Positions 49,175-60,604 of a DNA stretch of 64,000 bases are shown piece by piece (positions within the stretch are counted from its first letter, which is position 1; the number at the start of each line of letters is the position of its first letter). The notes below the pieces were generated by a model. That model saw nothing but the letters and a program-made list of their open reading frames with translations. It did no database searches and had not been told where the DNA came from. The position numbers and the translations under genes were made by a program. Source of the stretch: Trichoplax adhaerens (lineage: Eukaryota; Placozoa; Uniplacotomia; Trichoplacea; Trichoplacidae); NCBI RefSeq assembly GCF_000150275.1, contig NW_002060952.1, positions 1,540,452-1,604,451 on the forward strand, in the 5' to 3' direction.

Positions 49175-51683
49175 TACACTACCGAAATCGAATAATATTA
49201 TCGGAGTATAGGTACTGCATGGTCAAAATAGAACAATTATATAGCAGCTCTGAGTTGATTGCATTAACAAGCACTTATATGAGTAGTATCCATCTAATCA
49301 ATCCTGACAGTTGCTTTACAACAGGCACAAAATAGGATAGTGGAATCCATTTTAAGCTTTTACGTTAGCAAATTACATGTTGTATCAAGCCGTAGAGTTT
49401 GTGACCTTGTGCTAATAGAAAGATTTAGAACAAAACATAAATTATTGAATGGCATCAATTCATGGGTATTTAAAACCTATATTGTTTACAGAAAGACTGG
49501 AGAGAGAAAAGCGCCAAATGCTTAATATAGGAATTAAATGGGTCTTAACCTATGAAATAATTTTTTTCAAAGGAGATTGAATAATTACGGTATGAATCAT
49601 TTATCCAAAATTTTTTACTCTAGCCACGACTTTAATTATCAACATTAAAATGATTGAAATAGAAGACATACAATGCAGGAATTGATATTGGCCAAATTTT
49701 ATCAACTAATGAAGTATTTTATTTAGTAGAATATTTATTACAGCTTTAATAGTAGTCGTTGCAAGGTTTTCAGTGCTTACAGATTAGCCATTATGGGTCT
49801 GAAATGGAAATCAAAGCAAGTACAAATATGGAATATCCCTTTTTACCAAAATTATTGCTATACATATAAGTCGATTCCATTCTAGATATTTTAATAATTC
49901 ATGTAATTGATCTTGACGTTTCATCGAGCGGATATTAAACCGTATACAGGGCAGATTTAGAGATAAATAATCCTTCCTTAAAGTCGTTATATTTTCCGAA
50001 AATTGAATTATGGATAATAAAACGATTGAAATTTGATACTTAATATCTGAAATCATAGCTAAAATAAAAGTGTAGTAATTGACGTATTTAGAGATTAAAA
50101 TTGAAGTTTACAAATATGTTATAGTCAAATATAGTAGATTCGCATATATAATGTTTCATTAAAATGATCAATGATAGCTAACATTTTAATTGTCAGTATT
50201 TTTTAATGACTGAAATTAAAATTGATAGCCGCTTTCAATAAACGGAATTAAATGATGATATGAGAAGAGCAGGGTGTATTATTTCATTGAGTTCGATTTA
50301 TGATGTCAAGTAGCGGAACTTAAGATTGCAAAAATAAAACTGGAAAATTCTAAGTGATAAATAATTAACACAAGTATTTACAGTTTGCTACTATAGCTTT
50401 ACTTCACTATTTTACATCAAGCATGTCATTTTGTAAATCAAATACGTAAACTAAATTATAGCCGTATGCTTAAAGTGACTCTCCTTGTGCTACCAGCAAC
50501 GATAATATTTTTAACCTTCTATGTTGTTACTACCTATTGCATTGAATGCAGAAAAAAGCACCCATTGCATTGAATTCAGAAAAAGGCACCTATCTCATCG
50601 CTGGTTTTATATTGTTTCCATGTTAATTAAGTAAATTAGATGACGAGAAAGGTATCAATCAATTAATACGTTAAAGTTAGCAGAAAAAGTGATTATGATA
50701 TATATATATGTAAATATATAAATTTATATATATCTATTAATTTAAGTACAGAGAATAGCGCTACGAAATTCCGGGTGGCGGAAGCCAAGTAAACACACAC
50801 GATTTGAAAACATCAACTATGATAAATAAAGAACTGGAGCGTATAAATGGACAAGATTCAACCAATCGTTTTTGTTTTATTTAATTAAATTTATTAAGAT
50901 AAGACAGCATTCCATTAAACAATAACCTTGTTAATCAATTTGATTAATGCAAATTAAATGTCATACAATAAGTTCATGGAACGCTATGAATACGTGGCAT
51001 TACCGCAATCTTTCATTTAGAATAGAGATACAAAGATCTGGAAACATCAATTTTTATCCAAATTTCTTATGTTGCTGACAATAAGTTTGTTTTATAGAAT
51101 ATGCTAGCTTTATTAAATTTTGATTTGATTATATAACCAGTGTTTAATATATTTTTTAAGCTTCGTAACCATGTTTGTCCATGATATTGGATGCTCTCTT
51201 ATCTTTGATTAAAGTAATGATCATCAGATGGAAGGAATTTAAAATTACACTTTCTTAACAGAATTTAACTTTGATGATCGATATCGTTTTATCAAATCCT
51301 GTTCCGCACGAACTGCTATTTAATTAGCTATTTAGAATCGTCGACAACAAATCAGAGTTAAAGCTTTCTAATCATCTTCAACCTTAATATTTGACATCTT
51401 GCCATTCTATTCTATCGAGAGTAGTATTGACGGATACTTTAGCATTATTATCATCAGAAAAAGTAACTATTGCTGTATTGGTGTTGTTGGATACTACTTG
51501 CTCGATCCTTTTTCTTTTATAATATTTATGAACAGACTACTGATATGATTCTAATTTTATAAATTTAAAGAAAATCTAATTCTTGTATCTAAGTTTCATT
51601 TTATTTACCGTTATAAAAAAACAGTTTTCATTAACAGCAATCGCTTACATGTATTATTCTGTTAACGCATCATACAGGGTTTA
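49175..51683. other. Intergenic DNA
   Basis: No gene recognised. A 27-bp tandem duplication (gcattgaatgcagaaaaaag / gcattgaattcagaaaaagg) lies near 50539-50590, AT-rich simple repeats near 50700, and a MITE-end-like sequence near 50765. Confidence 0.5.
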
Positions 51684-52775
51684 ATGAACATGGAAGAACT
51701 TGACTTCGGCAATATTGTTTTATTTCTATGCTATGTAGTTATTCTAATTATCAGTATTCCTGCCAATTCATTAATCATATTATCAGTAAGTTTTTTTAAA
51801 GATTTACGAACACCAGTCAATTTGCTAGTTTGTAATTTATCTTTAGCTAGTTTAGCCATTTCTGTATTGCATATTCCATTTAAATTGACTAGCTATTTGA
51901 ATCCCAGTCAAGTTTCTCTACAAAATAAATCTATCCACTTTTGTCGTTTCTTGCAAATCATACCTGGGGCTTGTATAATTAGTATTTCTCTAACTTTAAT
52001 AATCATTTGTATTGATCGTTATATTGCTATCATTTATCCAATGAAGAGGCATTGGAAAATTACCAGTAAGCGAGTTTACGTCTTTCTAATACCATGCTGG
52101 ATTGCAGCTTTTGGTTTATCTACCGTTTATATCCTCTTCTTGCATATTAGAAGCTTTTATGGTCGCACATATTATCTATCGCGTTACCCTGGTTCTCATT
52201 TAGATATTAACATAACCGATAATTATCATAATCTTGTCAGCGTTATTTCATTTAATCGACTTCTTTATTGGATTGCCTTTATACTTATCGCATTTCTACT
52301 ACCTAGCCTTGCTATGATGGTTTTATATTCTATAATTGCTGGAAGACTTTGGTTCCATCGAAACCCTAGTGATCGACTAAGCACTTTAACATTACGAGAG
52401 CAATACAATCAATTGAAACAAAATCGTAGTGTTATTAAAATTTTAATAACATGCTTCGCCATCTTCATCATCACCAACTTGCCATTTTACGTTATTGTTA
52501 TGTTAGCTGATTTAAGAATTCCTTTACCTTTACCTACGACTGTTGGATTAGCCATTCGTATCTTAGGTATGATTAATTTATCGGCCGTTGCCTTTAATCC
52601 TATTATTTATGGTTTCTCCAACAAGAGTATAACCCAAGGCATTTATCGAATATTATTATGTCTATGTTGTAACCGCCGATTGGATAGAAGAGATAAGTTC
52701 AATACCACTATTAGAATACCTCGATTGGGCTCTAGAAGCTTTACTACAGTAGTTTGGAATACTGCTCTCGAATAA
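51684..52775 (+). CDS. Rhodopsin-like (class A) GPCR, single coding exon
   Basis: Seven hydrophobic helices over 363 residues. TM1 has PANSLIIL. TM2 is NLLVCNLSLASLAIS..HIPF. TM3 carries C87 and the full IDRYIAI motif (D111-R112-Y113) followed by YPMKR. TM4 has CWIAAFGL. TM6 reads FAIFIITNLPFYVIVML and TM7 NPIIYGF (N305-Y309), followed by a short helix-8 region and CLCCNRR, a likely palmitoylation site. The sequence just before the ATG (catcatacag|GGTTTA) looks like a splice acceptor, so a leader intron is likely while the coding part is one exon. Odd points: the usual Asp 2.50 is Ser56, the CWxP Trp is Asn265, and there is no Cys in the second extracellular loop to pair with C87. N-terminus is very short. 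Ligand unknown; it resembles generic peptide/amine-type orphan receptors. Confidence 0.93.
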   Translation: MNMEELDFGNIVLFLCYVVILIISIPANSLIILSVSFFKDLRTPVNLLVCNLSLASLAISVLHIPFKLTSYLNPSQVSLQNKSIHFCRFLQIIPGACIISISLTLIIICIDRYIAIIYPMKRHWKITSKRVYVFLIPCWIAAFGLSTVYILFLHIRSFYGRTYYLSRYPGSHLDINITDNYHNLVSVISFNRLLYWIAFILIAFLLPSLAMMVLYSIIAGRLWFHRNPSDRLSTLTLREQYNQLKQNRSVIKILITCFAIFIITNLPFYVIVMLADLRIPLPLPTTVGLAIRILGMINLSAVAFNPIIYGFSNKSITQGIYRILLCLCCNRRLDRRDKFNTTIRIPRLGSRSFTTVVWNTALE

Positions 52776-53190
52776 TTTAATTCAGCGATAAAAAATTAGA
52801 GTAAATTTTATCATTTCTAATTTATAGCACATCACATATATTTGATCTGAAATAAATTGAAATCAGAGAATGGCAAAACTGTATTTTAATCGATATTATG
52901 AAGTAAACTATTCGACATATCATATTCTTTTGCATTTGCACAAAGGCTTTGCAACCGTATTTTTGAACATTTCTCTGAAATTTCTCATGGTTATTCAATT
53001 GATCAATCAATTTCATACATTAAGATTTAAAGCTTATCTTTGCTATTTACCTTGTGATATTTTTATTTGGATTCCATGGCATATTGGAAGAGAAATTTTC
53101 TTATTACTCTGTAAAGTAATTTAGTATTGTGATTGTAGACTATTAGCCATATTTAGTTTGATGTTTGTTAACATTTTTCTATATTTATCT

Positions 53191-53671
53191 TGTGATATAT
53201 GTAGTAGCCCATAATTACAGACTGTAAGAGTAGACTCTATGCCAGTGTACAGATGAATATATATAGTAAGGTGTCGAACTACTAATTAGGTTAGGCGTAG
53301 AAATAAAATTGTAAATTATATATTAGGATATGCTTAGTTCATAGTACTTTAAGTGGTAGGAATGATGTCTATGAAAATACTGCAATCATTTCTTGATTGG
53401 ATTAGAGATGGTTCGCTGTAAAATATGGTAACTAATAATAAGCTGAATATGTATAAAATATGGTAGAATGCTGCTATGCTAATTGTAACTGCAAAAGGCT
53501 ACGGAGAGTATAAAAGTAGGAGACATTAGATTATCTGATTGTTCTTTCTAGAAGTCTTTCAGTAGTTGTATTCGGCTAAAGTAGAGCTGTATGTAGCTAG
53601 TCTTTGTATTAGATCTAATAAAGTTCTAATTTTATATAACTTTGAAATTTTGGTGATCGTATTTTATCACA
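53191..53671 (+). mobile_element. LTR-like element, copy B
   Basis: Begins TGTGATATATG and ends TTTTATCACA, sharing a 7-bp inverted border TGTGATA/TATCACA. It contains GAGTATAAAAG (about 53506-53516) and AATAAAG (53617-53623), placed as in LTR U3-R-U5. It matches copy A at 46431-46800 in inverted orientation. Flanks (tatct / agctc) show no matching target duplication, so it is old or rearranged. Confidence 0.5.
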
Positions 53672-56600
53672 AGCTCATTGGCTTTTACCGTGATCTAAGC
53701 CTTCTTGGCACGAATTTTTTGGAAAAGTAAGCCCCAGATAGAAAGCTTTGACGATTACCTCGTTGTGTCATCAATGGACATAATCCAGAACTTAAATCTG
53801 TTGTGGGTGTTCTTAAGTCGGCATGACTTTGAAATTTCAAAAGTTATTCTAATCGCTTTAAATATGGTAAAATCACTCTCTAAAAAAATCTTCAGCTTGG
53901 TTACACTTTATCAGTTTGTATACGTCTAAATCAGAGTTTATGTCCTAAAATTACCTTTAAATGCTATTGATTAAAGCCTAAAATTAGTACTGAATAACGT
54001 TCTGTAGGTTTGCTTCTATTCAAGAACAATCTTATCAAAGATCTCAACATGATCCAAAACAGTTTGAATTTGAAATTTCAGTCATGCAAATATCGCTCAT
54101 ATTAATAATATTGATTGACTCAATTTTATCAATGACTAATCATTCGGAATTGAAAGTAAAAAATTTTTTTAAATTTTATCTGGCATCAGAAATGCTTAAA
54201 TCAATCACAATAAGATGTGTAAGGTGTTTTAGTCTAAATCATAATTTTAAGGCTTTCAAATTTGTATACTGTATAAGCTTATTGTAATTAATTCTGAATT
54301 ACACAATTGTTGAAATCATAAATTTGCATTACAGTATTTCCTGAAGAAATTAGATAAGAGCATAATTATTCATTCCTACCGAAACAAATTAGAACTTTGG
54401 TTCATTCAGGTTATATATAAATTGATCTAATTAAATTTACAATTTTTATAATTTTTATAATTGCTAGATTAATCTTTAAACGGTATCATAATTTAGCTTT
54501 CGAGAGGATCTAGTCTAATTCTTCAGAACTTGCAATGAATCCCTAATCATTATCGACATTAGACTAGAAAGTAAACCTTGTGTGATAGTGTTATATACTG
54601 TATTAGAGTAGAAATTCCTATGTTAGGATAATTCTGTTAGCCTATCCTTATTTAGCTAACTTCTAATTTGGATATACTGTGTTTTAATATAGCACTGACT
54701 TTTTATGACAGTGACACATATACATATACTGAAAATAGAAGTTACATTAGGGAATGCGAATTATCTACTTACAGTTCGAATCATTGTGATTGTAACTTAC
54801 TTATGGTAGATTGTAAATTATCATGGAAATGTTCCGTGATAGGACATATCGTAATCTGACTATTCTGTATTAGTCATCAGATGTCTATGTTCGTAAATAC
54901 TGTTGTCTGCATTATGGGAGCAGTAGCTAAAATTGATATCTAATTCAGTAAATGATTCCAAACTTAATCGCACTAACGATGACTCATGAACTATTGAGAA
55001 ACAGTATATAAATGCAGCATATCGTGTAATAATGAGGATTCTCAAACTTAGTGTTTAACGTAAAATACGAGGCGTTTAAGTCTTTGTGTAGTCTGATAGT
55101 AGAACAAGAGTGTTTGTGATAGTGCAGATATCGTTCCTTGATACGTGATTCAAGGAATTGACTTATTGATCGTATATTGCGTTATCTTGTTGCAAAGCTG
55201 TTTTGTGGCACCTTGAAATAATAAAATAACCTTTAAAGCATCCATTTGAAGTATAAAATTAGGCCTGCTTTATCCCTTCTAAACTATTGGGAATTAATTT
55301 CCGGAAAAATTAATCTCGAGAATAATGGTACGATATATAATAATTCAATATTGGTTATGTCAAAGTCTTGTTCAATGAAAAGCTTTTTAAATTCTATTGA
55401 TTGCAATCCAATTTTAAACTTGTTTATTTACTAAAAATCTATAATACTATATGTTCTGAGCAAAATATGTTTAAGATATTCCCCATTATCAACATACTTT
55501 AATACTTTTAATCTGTAATTGTAGAATTGGCTCGTATACTAGATGTTGATCATCAAAAGTGCAAATCTTTTATTTATTCGCGATAATAAATAAAGTTCTC
55601 ATTAAAAGTCTCGACTCTACAGCAATTTTTGTTTACTAACATATCCTATTGTTATAATGTGAGCTAGTTATAAAGTTTAGAAGACTAACTTTTACCATTT
55701 GTATTATCCATAGAGATACGATAATGTCTTTATGAATTGGGCAATGTAAGGTAAATTTATGAATAAACCATCATACTAGATTCGTTATCCGTTTGAAATA
55801 TTTCACTACATTTTTACGTTTATTTCTGATGTAGGTGCCAAATATAAAAGTGTTGTCACTGCTGCTGCTCGTCATAGTTTCAAGGACAAGATTGAGGATA
55901 ATTATGGCAAAGATATTCAATACGTTAAGTGCGAAAGACATGATAGAGCAATGCATAAACGTTAGAGTATACGTAAAAATTATATCCAAGTATACTCATT
56001 TTATTATTTATAGGTATATATAGAAATTTGGACTTGACTTTTCTTATTATTATTTATAAAGGATATGTAAATACGACAGAATATGTTAAGAATCAGCATT
56101 AATACGGATATTAATTTTGAAATTTTACTTGTATGCTTTCTTGCTCCATTATGCTTAAAACACTCTTACATAATTATTACGGTGCATGTGAAGCTCCATA
56201 AATGTTTATTACTTTCCAGATGTTAATTGCCTGAAGCTGTGAACAGTTAATTAATTTCATTTTGCTAGATAACAACTTGTAATTATAATTTATTACTTTC
56301 ATTATTTGTGTCTGTATTAATTGAGTGATTCTGGTAGTGCACGATATTGAAAATTTTATTACGAGCATTATTCACTCAAGAATAATTTTACTTTGATACT
56401 TCATTATCAGACATTTGTGCAGGTAAAGCAATCATAAACAGTTATAGGAATATTAAGGGCACATAAAAAGAAAAATTTTTAGATTTCAAATAGTTTAAGA
56501 CGGTTTATGTAAGAGAAATAGGTAGGATAGAAGATAATTATGATGTTATACGAAAGCAATCTACATAAGATTTTGTATTTTATGATTTATGGTTAGCCGT

Positions 56601-56822
56601 GATTGATGCTTTTCTCTGATATTCGCAGCTATCTGAACCCACATGATTACTGAAAGAAAGCTGTAGTTAAACCAATAGCTTATTTTGATGGTAAGTTAGC
56701 TCTTATTGAATATCTTACTTGTCTATGATCAGATATGTTCAAATAATTAAATGCTTATGGTTCACCAACGGGTATTTATCATTCTAGTTGTTTATAAATA
56801 GTTTGCTATAAAATCTGTATAG
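53672..56822. other. Gene-poor DNA, possible 5' part of the BESS gene
   Basis: No conserved coding segment. A perfect 11-bp inverted repeat TCTAGTCTAAT/ATTAGACTAGA lies near 54509-54568. DNA near 55175-55205 resembles the block TTGTTGCAAAGCTnTTT at 47346 and 48727. A possible dead exon at 56629-56691 is discussed under findings. Confidence 0.4.
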
Positions 56823-57107
56823 GCAAAGCTGACACGTGGCAATAATGAAATTTCTTCGCCTAGCAATTTTGTATCAGAATGTAAAACAGAGCGTAAAAGA
56901 CAGCCATCTATCGATATGATGTTAACGGAAGCTTATGAAATCATGCATGTAACTAAGAAGAAAAAATCTGAAGATCAAATGGATATATTTGGTGCATACA
57001 TAGCTACGCAGCTACGCAGAATCGATGATGTACACACTGTCGAGTTGGCGAAACTTAAAATTTGTGAAGTTATTTTCAAGATGATATCTAAAGAGTCCGG
57101 CAAATAA
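56823..57107 (+). CDS. BESS-motif-like C-terminal exon, probable DNA-binding partner of the Harbinger transposase
   Basis: An exon after acceptor tgtatag is open for 94 codons to TAA. It opens with a polar, Ser/Lys-rich linker (SECKTERKRQPSIDMMLTEA), then a basic KKKK cluster. It ends with a helical segment DIFGAYIATQLRRIDD, then VELAKLKICEVIFKMI, whose spacing of hydrophobics matches BESS motifs of MADF/Myb-type proteins. PIF/Harbinger elements typically encode a Myb/SANT- or MADF-like protein beside the transposase; here the transposase lies 1.4 kb away and converges on it. The DNA-binding domain upstream was not found, and the only candidate exon is damaged, so this may be a remnant. Confidence 0.55.
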   Translation, partial: AKLTRGNNEISSPSNFVSECKTERKRQPSIDMMLTEAYEIMHVTKKKKSEDQMDIFGAYIATQLRRIDDVHTVELAKLKICEVIFKMISKESGK

Positions 57108-57469
57108 TTCTGTTCAATTTCTGTCTGTAGATAACGTACGTGTGAATAATTTGTATAGGGCAATGGCAAGAAAAATTTATCGATACTCTTGGCATGTTTT
57201 TCTTGCGTATACGAAATAAGCTGTGATTGTCCAGTGCAATTTGAAGATAGAATGATTATAATAGCATTATCATAATTATTTTTTGCAAACAATTTCAATA
57301 TACAAATATATTTCGACTCATTAGGTTGTGAATGCCTGCACTTTATACGATACTCAGTGTTTAATCTCGTACGACATCTAAATAAGAACTGATATTTGAA
57401 ATCCTCTAACAACAATTGAATTAGAGAAATTGATTACTGATATTTATTTAATCCTTAGCGTAGCATTTA

Positions 57470-58225
57470 ATATTCGTAGCTATAGCTTATTTTCAAGGCT
57501 TATATTACTTGTCTCTTTTCACTCTATATAATTTAATTTTCCTCTTTTTCTTGGAAATTTGCAATAAACCAGCTATTTTATTTTGATTATAAATGAGCGA
57601 TGTACGCGGTAAAATACGCAAATTTAACGAGCAATTATTCTCCATTTAAACCTATTCAGTAGCTATAAAAAATTCCAGTACAAATATCGCTTGTATTATT
57701 TCGTATTATAAATTGCAATTTTATAACTTTTTGGCATGGATACTTGTAATAAATAACCCATTTACGTTGGTTATACTGTAAATGAGCAACACTAAGGTAT
57801 ATAAAACTAATTAGCAGCTATATCTGATTTCAAGGCTAGTATTACTTGTCTTATTTTGCCCTATAAAATTCAATCTTATAACAGCTTGCAATGGCAACTT
57901 GTTATTGTAACTAATATATTATGGTAGAAATGAATAACGATGAAGTACGTAAACCTATATAGTAGCTAAATCTAATTTCAAGGCTTACATCTCTTATCTT
58001 ATTTCGCCCTGTAAAATTCAGTTTTATAACAGCTTGTCATAGAAATTTATAATAAGGCACTAATTTATTTTGGTTATACAGTAAATGAACAATATCGATT
58101 TTACAATATCCAATTTAACTTGCAAACATTCTCTATTCAAGTCTATATGATCATCTCGTATATCATCTTGACTATTTAACAAACACTCATTTATAATTCA
58201 AGGTCTCCTATTTCTATTTCGATTC
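57470..58225. repeat. Degenerate tandem repeat, units of about 145-185 bp
   Basis: Four to five diverged units start near 57476, 57659, 57816, 57961 and (weakly) 58140. Shared blocks are AGTAGCTA(T/A)A, TTTCAAGGCTnATATTACTTGTC, TTATTTCGCCCT(A/G)TAAAATTCA, TTTTATAACAGCTTG and GGTTATAC(T/A)GTAAATGA. They occupy the space between the convergent BESS-like and transposase genes. Confidence 0.6.
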
Positions 58226-58551
58226 CTTACTAAATTTGTCGTGCAAAATTTGAGTAAAGTTAGTGTATAACGGTTTGTTAACAAACGCAAAGCCAGCACA
58301 CTTAGTATATGATCCCAATATATAGTTTTAGATTGTTCATAGTTTAACTTAGGAATATAATGGCTTGATTAGTATGCTCATAATGCCAACGGATTCTGTA
58401 GGTAAAGCTAGTACATACTGTTTAGCTACTTCGAGATTATCGATGTGCTCAGACATTACCATGCTTCATTCCACGATTCACGAAAAGTGATTTCAAATCA
58501 TCACTAACAAGCTCCTGCTTAACTTAAATATTGTCATAATATATATTAATT

Positions 58552-60604
58552 CTATATATCTGATCCATTTACATCTCTTTGGGCGAAAAAATAAGCAAAA
58601 AGATTTCGAACATCTTTAGCTTCAGTGTTATTATCCTTACGAGTAGTTTTGGCTTTCTTCTTTCTTGTTATTCCAGTTGCATTTCTTAACCATGGATACT
58701 TGTAACCTGGATTCTGGTTGGCTTCTTTGCAAGATAATGATTGCCATGTGACATTTCGTCGTTTGAAATTATGCAATGCTACGCAAGCACGAATAATTTT
58801 AATTGCTTTCTCAGGGCGAACACATAACGGTTTCCTAAATATGCGGAAAACACTGGATAGGATACCAAAGGCATTTTCTACTGCACTGCGTGCTCGTGAC
58901 AATCTATAATTAAATATTCGCTCTTTTGAGCCTAATTACGTAGGGTTGATTAGCTAGTATTGGCGAAAAAATTTGCCCTTGATGACAAGTCCAGTAAATT
59001 CCTGGTATCAAGACTGTTTCACTTACCTTCTTCATATCTCCCAGTAAAAGGTTTCATGATGCAACGTTTAAGTGGAAATGCATCATCAGCTACAACAACA
59101 AACGGCATAGGAGTTGTTTTACTAGGTAAAGGTATATCCGGTGGTATATGGATTGTATTATCGAGTAGGCCTTGATATAGACTACAATTTCGAAAAATAC
59201 CACCATCGGATATCCTCCCTTGACACCCCACATCAATATATGTAAAGTTACACTTAGCATCGACTAAAGCCAGCAAGACGATGCTGAACGTTTGCTTGTA
59301 ATTATAATATAAGCTACCACTATTTTTAGGCGCTTGTAAGGTTATATGCTTGCCGTCTAATGCGCCTATACAGTTAGGAAAGTTGCAACGATTATGGAAT
59401 TCTTTAGCAATCTGGTACCATTCATCTTCATTTTGTGGTACCTAAGAAAAGGGCAACAAATGGCCTTGTAGCGATTTGTGATTTGTTCTAGGATATCTAT
59501 TTATACTACAGAATAGTTATAGCAATCATTTGAACTTGAATTATATAAATATCGTTTCTAAAATAAGGCAATAGTTTAAGCTGCTTGTGGATTTTAAATT
59601 AGCTATTCGTTAAATTTGATTGGTTAGAGTGCCGCATTTAATCTATTTTCTAAGTATCACATGAAGTACTTTACCAACCCTAAAGTTGTTAAATGCTATA
59701 CTGCTATGATTGAATGATAACAGTAATTTTGAACTACTTAATTATTTCAAAGGCTTGTACCATCCCAAAAGCTGCTAAATGCTTTATTGCTAGGATTAGA
59801 TGGTAAAAGTGATTTTGAATTGTTTGCTTGATCAGTTTTCTTCGCATCTCTGTAAGCATTTTTACCACCTCTAAAGTTGATAAATGCTTTACTATTAAAT
59901 TACAACTAAATGGTAACAGTAATTTTGAATTACTTGATCTCCTTAATCAATGTTTTATAGTACCTCAGGAAGTACTTTTACTATCCCTGAAGCTGCTAAA
60001 TGCTTTACTACTTTGAATAAATGGTAGCAGTGATTCAAAATACTTGATGGCCTTGGAGACTTGCAATTATGGATGTTTGCTAGTTTCAATTACCCGTAAA
60101 TAATCGGATAGCCCTTCATAAATTGCATCACAGACTTCTGGAATAATATTGGTTATGGAAGAGGGCGATATTCTAAACAGGTACATCAGACTACTATACG
60201 AATCACCTGTAACCAAAGTAGGACAAGTTAATTTAAATAATTTGCTGTGGTTTACGTTGCAGACATATCTAACCTGTAGCCAGAAATCGTAGGGTCAGCG
60301 CTAGACGATCGCAAGGCGTAATGGCATCTCTTTGTACGGAGTCTTGTTTGATGACTTTCGGTCTAATTATTTGTAATAACCAATTAAATTCCTTTGCATT
60401 CAAACGAACAAATTCTTCAACTCCATGACCATCACTATTTATAATATCACGCAAGATAATATTGCTGACTCCACATCTTGGACGTCCTGCTAGATATTTG
60501 GTGACCCAAGTTCGTCGGGTCCTTTTCTTTTTCTTCATAGTATAAATTGCAAGCACAATGACTGTTGCTGCGATAGTCATTAGATTGCTGGCTTGATCAT
60601 CCAT
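58552..60604 (-). CDS. PIF/Harbinger (HARBI1-type) DDE transposase, 4 exons, intact frame
   Basis: Exons 60274-60604, 60094-60206, 59027-59441 and 58552-58922 join in phase into 409 residues. N-terminus: MDDQASNLMTIAATVIVLAI, then a basic KKKKRTRRTWV and a helix-turn-helix-like region (LNAKEFNWLLQIIRPK, CDRLALTLRFLATG, YLFRISPSSITNIIPEVCDA). Catalytic core: first Asp in GALDGKH (about D177), second in VVADDAFPL (about D267), Glu in ARSAVENAFGIL (about E302), followed by FRKPL and ACVALHNF, all standard for the DDE_4/HARBI1 family. The start ATG follows an acceptor (ttttgtag), so a leader exon is likely. No stop or frameshift: either a recently active intron-bearing element or a domesticated gene. 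Terminal inverted repeats were not found. Confidence 0.92.
59690..60020. repeat. Degenerate ~100-bp repeats inside the transposase second intron
   Basis: Four diverged units carry AAG(T/C)TG(T/A)TAAATGCTTTACT, then ATGGTAACAGTAATTTTGAA and TACTTGAT, near 59683, 59767, 59873 and 59989. They lie wholly within the intron 59442-60093. Confidence 0.65.

Noticed and set aside
47637-49211. Frame MYIIEGFNG... present twice
   Set aside because: It is identical only because the DNA is duplicated across the gap; there is no splice context, no family and the first copy runs into N.
52870-53124. 84-codon hydrophobic frame after the class A GPCR
   Set aside because: Lies in the likely 3' untranslated region; AT-rich DNA readily gives Phe/Leu/Ile-rich frames and no family is seen.
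54509-54568. 11-bp inverted repeat TCTAGTCTAAT/ATTAGACTAGA
   Set aside because: Short arms with a long loop and no second copy found; not enough for an element or structured RNA call.
56975-57415. Minus-strand frame of 146 codons
   Set aside because: Antisense shadow of the BESS-like exon followed by low-content sequence; no start context or family.
58718-59175. Plus-strand frames at 58718-58909 and 58960-59175
   Set aside because: Antisense shadows of the transposase catalytic exons.
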